Assembly: GCF_000517625.1 (NCBI RefSeq)
Contig: NZ_CP007055.1
Location: 806,001 to 870,000, forward strand
Origin: Halostagnicola larsenii XH-48
Lineage (GTDB): Archaea > Halobacteriota > Halobacteria > Halobacteriales > Natrialbaceae
Reading direction: 5' to 3'
Length of the DNA: 64,000 bases
Positions 25,895-34,590 of the stretch are shown piece after piece. The position numbers were made by a program, and so were the translations under genes. The stretch's first letter is position 1; the number at the start of each line of letters is the position of its first letter. Under the pieces are notes generated by a model. It searched no databases. It was not told where the DNA came from and worked only from the letters and a program-made list of their open reading frames with translations.

Positions 25895-26252
25895 TGACCG
25901 TTATTTTATATTATTCGCTCTTCTCGAGCACCCGCTAACCCGACCACAAATCTACGAGTTTGGCGGGCACGGCATCCCTCGAGCGAACGACGATTCGAAT
26001 TGTCTCAGGTCAGCCATCGCTGGGCCACGATACCCAGTGAACTGCACGATGGCGGAGACGGGACGTTCGTCGACAACCGGTGGACGGTAAGTGAGGTGGA
26101 ATCGGTGTTCACGCCTCACTGCGGCGGTGTTCTGCATATCGGTTTACGCTTCGTAATCACTCGTCTCCGGTCAGTTTCTCCTCACAATGGCGACTCATTT
26201 GGGATGTGATATCAGGCCAAGGGTTATTCGTGCGCCGTCCCTAGACTAGGCT
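25895..26252. other. Gap without a recognised gene
   Basis: A 358-bp stretch between tRNA-Gln and the SPFH gene. Short open frames exist but have no haloarchaeal composition. The only feature supported is a TATA-like TTATTC at 26224-26229, placed so that transcription would start at the ATG of the SPFH gene (leaderless). Confidence 0.5.
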
Positions 26253-27404
26253 ATGATCGCTCCCGAACTCGTTCAGTCCGTAGCCGTTCAGTTCGTCCCG
26301 CTCCAACTCGAGGGTGTTTCGGGGGCCGCCATCGCCGGCGGACTCGTCCTCGTGCTTGCGATTATCACCGTCTGGCAGATGGTCGAAATCGTCGACGCCT
26401 ACGACAGGGGTGCGCTGACGGTCTTTGGCGAGTACCGCAAACTCCTCGACCCGGGCCTAAATATCGTCCCGCCGTTCGTCTCGCGGGTGTACACGTTCGA
26501 TATGCGAACCCAGACGCTCGACGTGCCGACCCAGGAGGCGATCACCCGCGACAACTCGCCGGTGACCGCCGACGCCGTCGTCTACATTCGTGTGATGGAC
26601 GCCAAACGGGCGTTTCTCGAGGTCGACGACTACAAACGGGCCGTTTCGAACCTGGCCCAGACCACCCTTCGGGCCGTTCTCGGCGACATGGAACTCGACG
26701 ACACGCTCAGCAGGCGAGAGCGCATCAACGAGCGGATTCGGACCGAACTCGACGAACCGACCGACGAGTGGGGGATCCGCGTCGAGAGCGTCGAGGTTCG
26801 AGAGGTGACGCCGTCTCGAGATGTCAAGGGTGCGATGGAACAACAGACGTCCGCCGAGCGAAAACGCCGCGCCATGATCCTCGAGGCCCAAGGTGAACGC
26901 CGCAGCGCCGTCGAGAAAGCAGAAGGTGACAAGCAATCCGAAATCATCCGCGCACAGGGTGAAAAACAGAGCCAGATCCTCGAGGCACAGGGTGACTCGA
27001 TCTCGACCGTCCTGCGCGCTCGCTCGGCCGAATCGATGGGCGAACGCGCCGTCATCGACAAAGGGATGGACACCCTGACCGAAATCGGCCAGAGCGACTC
27101 CACGACGTTCGTGCTGCCCCAGGAACTCACCTCGATGGTGGGCCGCTACGGCAAGCACCTCACCGGCAGCGACGTCGAATCCGACGGCACCGAACTCGAC
27201 AGCCTCGAGTTCGACGAGGAAACCCGCGAACTGATCGGACTCGACGACATCGCCGAGATCATCGGCGAAATCGACGAGCAAGCCGAGATGGACGTCGAAG
27301 CGATGGAACAGCAGGCACAGGCCATCAAGGAAGGGAAGGGGTCGGTTAGCGGACCGAACGCCGAACCCGAAACGGCCGGTGCCGACGGCGATACCGACGA
27401 TTAA
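26253..27404 (+). CDS. SPFH/Band 7 membrane protein (stomatin/HflK-C-like)
   Basis: A 383-residue protein anchored by one N-terminal helix (about 22-45), followed by the SPFH domain (50-210) with PGLNIVPPFV and QEAITRDNSPVTADAVVY blocks. A long Glu/Lys/Gln helix (about 200-265) then forms a coiled coil, with repeated A-Q-G-E motifs, typical of oligomer-forming stomatins. The acidic tail is low-complexity. Such proteins make membrane scaffolds and often work with a protease; no NfeD gene is next to it here. A TATA element at 26224-26229 implies a leaderless mRNA. Confidence 0.92.
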   Translation: MIAPELVQSVAVQFVPLQLEGVSGAAIAGGLVLVLAIITVWQMVEIVDAYDRGALTVFGEYRKLLDPGLNIVPPFVSRVYTFDMRTQTLDVPTQEAITRDNSPVTADAVVYIRVMDAKRAFLEVDDYKRAVSNLAQTTLRAVLGDMELDDTLSRRERINERIRTELDEPTDEWGIRVESVEVREVTPSRDVKGAMEQQTSAERKRRAMILEAQGERRSAVEKAEGDKQSEIIRAQGEKQSQILEAQGDSISTVLRARSAESMGERAVIDKGMDTLTEIGQSDSTTFVLPQELTSMVGRYGKHLTGSDVESDGTELDSLEFDEETRELIGLDDIAEIIGEIDEQAEMDVEAMEQQAQAIKEGKGSVSGPNAEPETAGADGDTDD

Positions 27405-27490
27405 TCGCTCACGTGGGGGCCAATGCCGCCGTCGTGATCGACCCCACTGATGATTTTTCTTCGCTCGCGACGTAGTACCGGACGATTCGC

Positions 27491-27910
27491 ATGATCTCAC
27501 GCGTTCTCGTTCCGGTTGATGAATCCGAAATGGCGACCTACGCGCTCGAATACGCCCTCGAGGCCTATCCCGAGGCCGACATCACCGCGTTACACGTCGT
27601 CGGCGTTCCGTCGTCGATGTGGGGCGAAGCGTCCGGAATCGCTCTCTCGGATGACCTCGAGGAGGCAGCGAAAGAACACGCACGCACAGTCCTCGAGGGG
27701 GCGCGTGAAACCGCTGGGGCCTACGACGCGGAACTCGCGACCGACATCGAACTCGGCCATCCGGTTCGGGCGATCCTCGAGCGGGCCGACGGGTTCGATA
27801 CGATCGTTATCGGCGCACACAGCGGGACCCTCTCGGAGCGATTGTTCGTCGGGAATGTCGCGGAAAAGATCGTTCGGCGCTCTCCCGTTCCGGTGACGGT
27901 GGTACGGTAA
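27491..27910 (+). CDS. Universal stress protein (UspA family)
   Basis: A 139-residue single-domain Usp. The start SRVLVPVDESEMATYALEYAL is typical. The nucleotide loop near the C-terminus reads G-A-H-S-G...F-V-G-N-V, a variant of the G-x2-G-x9-G-S/T motif in which the second Gly is Ser, so ATP binding is uncertain. It is monocistronic between the SPFH gene and the leucyl-tRNA synthetase gene. Confidence 0.9.
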   Translation: MISRVLVPVDESEMATYALEYALEAYPEADITALHVVGVPSSMWGEASGIALSDDLEEAAKEHARTVLEGARETAGAYDAELATDIELGHPVRAILERADGFDTIVIGAHSGTLSERLFVGNVAEKIVRRSPVPVTVVR

Positions 27911-27997
27911 ATCGGGTCGACGGCGGCGGCTCGGAGACGCGGTGGCGAACAATGATATAGCCGGCACGCCCACGTGGAGACAACGGACCCTTCGATA

Positions 27998-30730
27998 ATG
28001 ACCAGCCACTACGATCACGCGCAGGTACAGGAGTTTTGGCAGTATATCTGGGAGCGCGACGACGTCTACGAGCTTTCGGAGGCCGCCGTCGATCCGACCT
28101 ACGTGCTCGGCATGTTTCCGTACACCTCCGGGACGCTTCACATGGGCCACGTCCGTAACTACGCGATTACGGACGCGTACGCGAGGTACCGACGGATGAA
28201 CGGCGACGACGTGTTACACCCGATGGGGTGGGATGCGTTCGGGCTCCCGGCCGAAAACGCCGCGCACGAACGCGCAAGCGATCCGGAATCGTGGACGCAG
28301 GCGTGTATTCGACGCATGCGCGAGGAACTCGAGACCATGGGCTTTGGCTACGACTGGTCTCGAGAGATCACGACCTGCGAGCCCGAGTACTACCGGTGGA
28401 ACCAGTGGCTGTTCAAACGGCTGTACGAGGAGGGACTCGTCGAGTACGAGGCGGCCTCGGTCAACTGGTGTCCCGACTGCGAGACGGTCCTCGCCGACGC
28501 GCAGGTCGAGGTGCGATCACGCGAAACAGACGCCGAAACTGCCGAAAACGGCGATCACGGGAGCTCGGACTCACAGACGCGCGTCTGCTGGCGGTGTGAA
28601 ACGCCGGTCGGTCGCCGTGAACTCGATCAGTGGTTCTTCACGATCACCGACTACGCGGAGGAACTGTACGACGGACTCGAGGACCTCGAGGGTTGGCCCG
28701 ACGGCGTCAGGCAGATCCAGCGAAACTGGATCGGGCGACAGGAGGGGTATCGAATTTCGTTCGACGTAGCGGTCCCCGACGGTGATTCAGAGGCCGACAT
28801 CGAGTCCGTCGACGTCTTTAGCACGCGTCCGGAGACGGTTTACGGCGCGACGTATCTGGCGCTCTCGCCGGGCCACGAACTCGCTCGAGCGGTCGCCGAA
28901 ACCGATGAACGCGTCGAGGCGTACATCGAGGATGCGCGCGAAAGAGAACCTGGATCTGTCGGCTACGACGGCGTCCGAACCGAGCTGACCGCAACCCATC
29001 CGCTCACTGGAGAGGAGTTGCCGGTTTACGTCGCCGGCTACGTGCTAAAAGACGTCGGAACGGGAGCCGTGATGGGCGTCCCAGCGCACAACGAACGCGA
29101 TCACGAGTTTGCACAGGAACACGACGTTCCGGTCGAACGCGTGATCGTTCCCGATGGCGACGAAGGAGCCGGAACCGACGAGAGGGACTCCCAGGCAGAA
29201 CTGTACACCGGATCGGGGGATCTCACCAACAGCGGCGAGTACGACGGCCTCGAGTCCGCGGTCGCCGGCGAACGAATCCCGTCGGAACACGATGCCTTCG
29301 AAGCGGACGTGACATACCGACTTCGCGACTGGCTGATCTCCCGCCAACGCTACTGGGGGACGCCGATTCCGGTCGTACACTGCGAGGACTGCGGCCACGT
29401 GCTGGTTCCCGACGACGAGTTACCGGTCGAACTGCCCGAGTTCGTCCGGACGACCGGGAACCCGCTCGAGGCACAGGAGTCGTTCGTCGAGACGACGTGT
29501 CCGGACTGCGGTGGTCCCGCCCGGCGCGAGACGGACACGATGGATACTTTCGTCGACTCCTCGTGGTACTTCCTGCGCTTTCTCTCGCCCGACCTCGACG
29601 ACGCGCCGTTCGACGCCGAACTGGCCGACGAGTGGATGCCGATCGACGTCTACGTCGGCGGCGACGAACACGCAATACTGCACCTCCTGTACATCCGATT
29701 TTTCACCCGGGCGCTCGCCGATCTGGGCTTGCTCGAGATCCGGGAACCGGTCGAACGGCTCATCAGCCAGGGAACGGTGCTCTACGAGGGCGAGAAGATG
29801 TCCGCTTCCAAGGGCAACACCGTGGCACCACAGGAGTACGGCGCGGAAACGACGCGGCTGTTCGTCCTCGCAGCGGCCCACCCCGAGCAGGACTTCGAGT
29901 GGACGGCAAACGACGTTCGGGGTGTCTACGACCTCCAGCAGTCGCTGTACGGGATGGCAACGGCGTTCATCGACGAGACGAACACGCGGATCGAACGGGC
30001 CGCCCACGACGAGTACGTCGACCGGGAAATCGACCGAACGATCGCCGCGGTAACCGAGGAGTACGAGCGGTTTCGGTTCCACCGCGCGGTCACGGAGATC
30101 CAGGGTCTGGCCGGATTGCTCCGACGATATCGCGTCTACGAGACGCCACAGGAAACCGTCTACCGCCGGGGTCTGTTGACCCTCGCGGCGCTAATCGCAC
30201 CGATGGCTCCCCACCTCGCCGAGGAACTATGGAACAAACTTCGCGGCGACGGGCTCGTCGTCGAAGCCGACTGGCCAGAACCCGAACGCGACGTCTCCGA
30301 CGCCCATCTCGAGCGGCGACTCGTCGAGACGACTCTCGAGGACGTTCGAGACATCGTCGACGTGGCCGAAATCGAGGCTCCAGAACGGATCGAACTCGTC
30401 GTCGCCGAGGACTGGAAGTATCGAGCCGCTGAACTCGTCGCAGAGCGCGATACGACAGCGCACGAGGCGGACGTTGCCAACAGCGTTCTGGCCGACGAGG
30501 AACTCGAGGCCGATCCAGAAGCTGTCGCGGCGTTCGTAGCCGACCGGCAACGACAGCGAGGAGAGCTCGATCCGTTACCAGATTCGAACCGCGAACGTGA
30601 GATTCTCGAGCGCTCGCGGTGGTTACTCGAAGACGAGTTCGGCGCGGCGGTCACCGTTCGTCAAGCGAGTGCAATGAGTGCGCTCGCCGAGAAGGCGAAA
30701 CCGGGAAAACCGGCCATACACATCGACTAG
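27998..30730 (+). CDS. leuS: Leucyl-tRNA synthetase, bacterial type, with altered KMSKS loop
   Basis: Class I synthetase of 910 residues that should attach leucine to tRNA-Leu. The HIGH motif is HMGH at 48-51, followed by GWDAFGLPAENAA, a block of bacterial rather than archaeal/eukaryal LeuRS. The CP1 editing domain has STRPETVYGAT (about 274) and a GTGAVMGVPAH block (about 354) with the conserved RD. Zinc-like Cys pairs are present (CWRC, CEDC, CPDC). The KMSKS loop reads KMSAS (600-604), so the catalytic second Lys is Ala. ATG 27998 matches the usual start better than GTG 27974. It could be a second, altered LeuRS. Confidence 0.92.
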   Translation: MTSHYDHAQVQEFWQYIWERDDVYELSEAAVDPTYVLGMFPYTSGTLHMGHVRNYAITDAYARYRRMNGDDVLHPMGWDAFGLPAENAAHERASDPESWTQACIRRMREELETMGFGYDWSREITTCEPEYYRWNQWLFKRLYEEGLVEYEAASVNWCPDCETVLADAQVEVRSRETDAETAENGDHGSSDSQTRVCWRCETPVGRRELDQWFFTITDYAEELYDGLEDLEGWPDGVRQIQRNWIGRQEGYRISFDVAVPDGDSEADIESVDVFSTRPETVYGATYLALSPGHELARAVAETDERVEAYIEDAREREPGSVGYDGVRTELTATHPLTGEELPVYVAGYVLKDVGTGAVMGVPAHNERDHEFAQEHDVPVERVIVPDGDEGAGTDERDSQAELYTGSGDLTNSGEYDGLESAVAGERIPSEHDAFEADVTYRLRDWLISRQRYWGTPIPVVHCEDCGHVLVPDDELPVELPEFVRTTGNPLEAQESFVETTCPDCGGPARRETDTMDTFVDSSWYFLRFLSPDLDDAPFDAELADEWMPIDVYVGGDEHAILHLLYIRFFTRALADLGLLEIREPVERLISQGTVLYEGEKMSASKGNTVAPQEYGAETTRLFVLAAAHPEQDFEWTANDVRGVYDLQQSLYGMATAFIDETNTRIERAAHDEYVDREIDRTIAAVTEEYERFRFHRAVTEIQGLAGLLRRYRVYETPQETVYRRGLLTLAALIAPMAPHLAEELWNKLRGDGLVVEADWPEPERDVSDAHLERRLVETTLEDVRDIVDVAEIEAPERIELVVAEDWKYRAAELVAERDTTAHEADVANSVLADEELEADPEAVAAFVADRQRQRGELDPLPDSNREREILERSRWLLEDEFGAAVTVRQASAMSALAEKAKPGKPAIHID

Positions 30731-30896
30731 TTTATCATGATCGTTCGGGGACAGCGGTGCAGATCGTGTCGCTTTGAATAGGTTTCGTCGAACCGTTTGG
30801 ATTCGACACCTGCAGCAGATGGCCATTTTTACGTTTTTTCGGTGTTCCATTCGTTGAACAGATCAATATACAAGAACAAGTATGGCAGAAGGACAG

Positions 30897-30904
30897 TTTT
30901 ATTT
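30897..30904 (+). promoter_or_regulatory. TATA element for the HalOD1 gene
   Basis: TTTTATTT lies about 27-34 bp before the ATG at 30931, consistent with a leaderless or nearly leaderless transcript. Confidence 0.45.
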
Positions 30905-30930
30905 CACCGGCTTGGGAACTATCTGACAGG

Positions 30931-31203
30931 ATGGCGAACGGCGGAGATACGGTCGATACGTCGATTCGAACAGCAATGAGCCAGGCAGTCGTCAAAGCGG
31001 TTTCGAATGCGGAGGGGGTTCCACCTGCAGAGCTCTGCCCGCCGGAGTACGAGCCGTTACACGACGTGATCGATCCGGAAGCGCTCGACGCGCTCTTTGC
31101 TCCGCGAAGCAACGGCGGGCCGCGACCGGGTGGCACGGTGACGTTTACCTACTGTGGCTACGACGTGACGATTGAGAGCGACGGAACCGTTCACCTCAGC
31201 TGA
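30931..31203 (+). CDS. HalOD1 domain protein (haloarchaeal output domain)
   Basis: A 90-residue protein consisting of one HalOD1 domain: an N-terminal helix (SIRTAMSQAVVKAVSNAEG), a middle P-P-E-Y-E-P-L-H-D-V-I-D segment and the final beta part with TVTFTYCGYDVTIESDGTV. HalOD1 is thought to be an output module of haloarchaeal signalling proteins; free-standing copies like this are common and their function is unknown. It is followed at 168 bp by the DUF420 gene. Confidence 0.85.
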   Translation: MANGGDTVDTSIRTAMSQAVVKAVSNAEGVPPAELCPPEYEPLHDVIDPEALDALFAPRSNGGPRPGGTVTFTYCGYDVTIESDGTVHLS

Positions 31204-31371
31204 GGCTGTCTTTCCTGAATCGCCATCTCCTGCCAGCGAACGAAAGACCGCTCACTGTTCCACGCTTTATGTCTCGAGCAGGACTCTTGCTTTGATAGAG
31301 CCGTTCAGGGAACGACCGACCCTGCTTCCGGAAAAGCAAGACAAATACCCGATCTATCCCAAGACCCAGCT

Positions 31372-31980
31372 ATGGCTACCGCGGATGCACGGCGACGGCT
31401 CCGAGAACGTCCACTCGAGACGACGATTTTCCTCTCGATCGTCGGCTACGCACTGGTCATCGGCACCTTCGTCCTCGATCTGCCGATCTACCCCGATCTA
31501 ACCCTCCAGCAGGTGAACACGCTGTCGCACCTGACTGCGATCATCAACGCGGTGACGACGGTGTTGCTCGTTCTGGGCTGGTACTGGATCAAAGCCGGCG
31601 AGATCGAAAAACATCGCGCCGCGATGGGAAGCGCCTTCGTTTCGATCATGCTGTTTCTGGTGGTCTATCTCGTTCGAGTCGGCGGCGGAAGCGGCGAAAA
31701 ATCGTTCATCGGGCCGGATCTCGTCACGTACGCCTACCTGCTCATGCTCGCAATTCACATTATCCTCTCGATCGTCTCGGTCCCCGTCGTTCTCTACGCG
31801 CTGATTCTGGGGCTCACGCACACGCCCGCGGAACTGCGAGAGACCGCCCACGCTCGCGTCGGCCGGATCGCCGCGAGCGCCTGGATTCTCAGCCTGGTGT
31901 TGGGTGTCGTCACCTACCTGCTTCTCAACCACGTCTACGACTACGAACTCGCGGCGATGATCGCGCCGATCGCGTTCTAA
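31372..31980 (+). CDS. DUF420 family membrane protein
   Basis: A 202-residue integral membrane protein with about five helices (roughly 22-40, 52-72, 86-106, 120-142, 165-188). It has conserved His residues in NTLSHLTAIINA, AIHIILSI and RETAHARVGRIA. DUF420 relatives in bacilli (YozB/CtaM-like) assist cytochrome oxidase maturation; whether that holds here is inference. It is convergent with the ABC permease gene, and a metal-pumping ATPase lies 2.6 kb downstream. Confidence 0.8.
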   Translation: MATADARRRLRERPLETTIFLSIVGYALVIGTFVLDLPIYPDLTLQQVNTLSHLTAIINAVTTVLLVLGWYWIKAGEIEKHRAAMGSAFVSIMLFLVVYLVRVGGGSGEKSFIGPDLVTYAYLLMLAIHIILSIVSVPVVLYALILGLTHTPAELRETAHARVGRIAASAWILSLVLGVVTYLLLNHVYDYELAAMIAPIAF

Positions 31981-32039
31981 ACCAGCGGTTTCTGTTCTCG
32001 ATTTCGGTCCCGTTAGCAACCGACCGGTACGCAGGACGA

Positions 32040-32813
32040 TCAATCCGTGCGTGGAATCGAGTACGCACCGAACGCGAAGGCGACGACCGCGAGCACCGCG
32101 AGGATTCCCAGATTGGCGAGTGCGGGCTCGAGACCGAACACTGACGCCGTTCCTGCGTCGGGATACGTGGCTGCTCGAACGCCGCGGGAGAAGTACGTCA
32201 GCGGCGAGAGATTGACCAGCGGACCGAACCAGCCGGGAAGCTGCTCGAGCGGGATGAACGTTTCAGAGAGGAAAAGCAGCGGCAGTCCGAGGGCGTTGCT
32301 CGCCGCCACCGCGCCGTCCTGGGAATCGGTGTAGCTGCCGAGCATGGACCCGATCGCACAGAAGCAGACGACCCCGACGAGGATGTACGCGACGACAAGC
32401 GGCGAGAACGCGATGTCCGCTCCCGTCAGGACGACGACGAGCACGAGGATCAACAGACTCGCGAGCGCGATGATCGCGGCGTTGACGAGCGTCTGGCCGA
32501 GCAGCCACTCGCCGCGGGTCACCGGCGTCGTCGCGAGCTTTTCGAAGCGGTTTCCCTCGCGGTGGCGGGCGACTTCGCTGCCGAGCCTCGAGAACGGGGT
32601 AAAGAGGACGACGACGGCGAGATAGCCGGGGACGTAGTACGCCGCCGGCTCCGCGAACAGCCCGCCGCCGGTCGGATCTGTCTGGATCAGCGCGCCGAAG
32701 ATGACGATCAGGATCACCGGGAAGAAAAAGGTGAAAAAGACCGCAGTGCGCCGTCTGACGAACGCTCGCCACCCGGCGCTGGTCTGTGCGCGAACGCGTC
32801 CGAGTCGACTCAT
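32040..32813 (-). CDS. ABC-2 type exporter permease
   Basis: A 257-residue membrane protein with six helices, of the ABC-2 family. It has the FFFPVILIVIFGALI first helix and the late LFLSETFIPLEQLPGWF and LSPLTYFSRGVRA segments typical of drug or polysaccharide efflux permeases. It overlaps the ATPase gene by 4 bp, so together they form one exporter. The substrate is unknown. Confidence 0.9.
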   Translation of the reverse strand: MSRLGRVRAQTSAGWRAFVRRRTAVFFTFFFPVILIVIFGALIQTDPTGGGLFAEPAAYYVPGYLAVVVLFTPFSRLGSEVARHREGNRFEKLATTPVTRGEWLLGQTLVNAAIIALASLLILVLVVVLTGADIAFSPLVVAYILVGVVCFCAIGSMLGSYTDSQDGAVAASNALGLPLLFLSETFIPLEQLPGWFGPLVNLSPLTYFSRGVRAATYPDAGTASVFGLEPALANLGILAVLAVVAFAFGAYSIPRTD

Positions 32814-33850
32814 CGGCTCCCCTCCGTTGGCTGGTCTCTGTCGGCCGTACCGATACCATCCGTGTCGTCACCGTCCGCGCTGCCACCACCCGGCGTCGCC
32901 TCCGCGAGCGATTTCGACCGACCCGTTCGAGCTACTTCCGCGTCGTCGGCGAGCGCGAGGTAGGCCCGCTCGAGATCGGGTTCGGCCCAGGTGAGGCTGG
33001 TGTACCCGATCTCCTCGGCCTCGAGCACGTCGACGATGGCCTCGATGGCCGTCGGCGAAACTCCTTCGAAGACGATCGAGCCGTCTCGCGCGTCGATTTC
33101 GGTCGCATCGATCTCAACCGGTCGATCCTCGAGTCCGCCAAAGAGATCGGTCGAGACCTTGGTAGCTGTTTCGACGGTGAGACGGCTCGAGCCGCCGTGG
33201 TTTTCGATCAGCGTCGCCGGTGGCCCGGAGGCGACGAGCGAGCCGTCGGCGAGCAGTCCGACTCTGTCGGCCAGCCGCTCGGCTTCGGCCATGTCGTGAG
33301 TGGTGAGCAGGACCGTCGTGCCCTCGGCTGCTAGCTCCTCGATCAGTCGCCAGACGGTTCGCCGGCCCGCGGGATCGATACCCGTGGTCGGCTCGTCGAG
33401 AAAGAGCACGTCGGGATCGTTGACTATCGCGCTACCGACGCAGACTCGTCGTTTCTGTCCGCCGGAGAGGTTCTCGTACCACGTTTCGCCCGCGTCCGCG
33501 AGGCCGACATCTGCGAGGACGCGTTCGGGGTCGCGCGCGTCGTCGTAGAGCCCGGCGTAGTACTCGAGCAGTTCCCGCGCGCTGAGGCGATCCGGCGGGG
33601 AGAACTCCTGTGGAAGGACCCCGAGTCGCCCCTTGTCGACGGCCGTCGGTGCGCGCTCCCACAGCCGGGCCGTTCCTGCATCGGGGACAGTCGTGCCGGT
33701 CAGCGAGCGAACGAGCGTCGTCTTTCCGGCCCCGTTCGGCCCGATGAGTCCGAATATTTCGCCGTCCTCGACGGACAGCGAGACGTCCTCGAGGGCGACG
33801 GTCTCGCCGTACGTCTTCCTGAGGCCTGCGGCCTCGACCACGGCAGTCAT
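32810..33850 (-). CDS. ABC exporter ATP-binding protein
   Basis: A 346-residue nucleotide-binding subunit that powers the permease encoded next to it. Walker A is GPNGAGKT (37-44), the signature is LSGGQ (128-132) and Walker B is VLFLDEP (148-154), followed by a HDMAEAERLADRV switch region. A C-terminal extension from about residue 215 resembles that of CcmA/DrrA-type subunits. ATG 33850 was chosen since residues before it are Pro/Gly-rich and unlike the family. Confidence 0.92.
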   Translation of the reverse strand: MTAVVEAAGLRKTYGETVALEDVSLSVEDGEIFGLIGPNGAGKTTLVRSLTGTTVPDAGTARLWERAPTAVDKGRLGVLPQEFSPPDRLSARELLEYYAGLYDDARDPERVLADVGLADAGETWYENLSGGQKRRVCVGSAIVNDPDVLFLDEPTTGIDPAGRRTVWRLIEELAAEGTTVLLTTHDMAEAERLADRVGLLADGSLVASGPPATLIENHGGSSRLTVETATKVSTDLFGGLEDRPVEIDATEIDARDGSIVFEGVSPTAIEAIVDVLEAEEIGYTSLTWAEPDLERAYLALADDAEVARTGRSKSLAEATPGGGSADGDDTDGIGTADRDQPTEGSR

Positions 33851-33934
33851 ACGTGGCGGTATCCACCCGTTCCGGGTAAGGTGTTCGATTTGGCCGCCTC
33901 CCGGGCCGGCAGGTCCGCATCCCGGACACCGCGA

Positions 33935-33942
33935 CATATTTG
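33935..33942 (+). promoter_or_regulatory. TATA element for the AlkA-type glycosylase gene
   Basis: CATATTTG is placed so that transcription would start near 33965, about 10 nt before the ATG codons at 33975 and 33978. Confidence 0.4.
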
Positions 33943-33974
33943 TGGGCTCGCGCCCTCCAATTTCGCCACCAACT

Positions 33975-34568
33975 ATGATGGAACAGGCGGAACGGGTGTT
34001 GCGCCAGGACCCCGTGATGGCGGATCTCGTCGATCGGTACGACCCGTACGTCGAACCGGACTGGACCGCCTACGAGCGGCTCTGTATCTCCATTATCAAC
34101 CAGCAGCTTTCGACCGCGAGCGCGGCCGCCGTCCGAGAGCGGGTGTTCGAGCACTTCGACGGCGAACTGACGCCGGCTCGAGTGCTCGCGGCCGACGAAA
34201 CGCCGCTCCGCGAGGCGGGGCTCTCCCGGATGAAAGTCGAGTACCTCCAGAACGCCGCTCGAGCGTTTCAGGAGAACGACTACACGCGTGCCGGACTCGA
34301 GGACCACTCCACAGAGGAGGTCCGCGCTCGGCTCACCGAGATAAAAGGGGTGGGCGAGTGGACCGCGCGAATGTACCTCCTGTTCGTGCTCGAGCGGCCG
34401 GATATCCTTCCGCTCGGTGATCTCGCCGTTCGCCGGGGGATCGAACAACTGTACGGCGACGGCGAGGAGTTATCGCGAGACGAGATGCGCGAGATTGCAG
34501 AGCGATGGCGGCCGTATCGCTCGGTCGCGACGCGGTACATCTGGGCCGAGTACGAATCCGATGTGTGA
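33975..34568 (+). CDS. AlkA-type DNA-3-methyladenine glycosylase
   Basis: A 197-residue HhH-GPD base-excision enzyme that removes alkylated bases. The helix-hairpin-helix is EIKGVGEWTARMYLLF and the catalytic Asp is in LPLGDLAVRRGI. No Fe-S cluster is present, which fits the AlkA rather than the Nth subgroup. The tandem ATG at 33975/33978 gives the normal start; the frame is open further upstream, over the promoter and the ABC ATPase start. Confidence 0.9.
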   Translation: MMEQAERVLRQDPVMADLVDRYDPYVEPDWTAYERLCISIINQQLSTASAAAVRERVFEHFDGELTPARVLAADETPLREAGLSRMKVEYLQNAARAFQENDYTRAGLEDHSTEEVRARLTEIKGVGEWTARMYLLFVLERPDILPLGDLAVRRGIEQLYGDGEELSRDEMREIAERWRPYRSVATRYIWAEYESDV

Positions 34569-34590
34569 GACGTCACCCGGTCCCTGGTGA

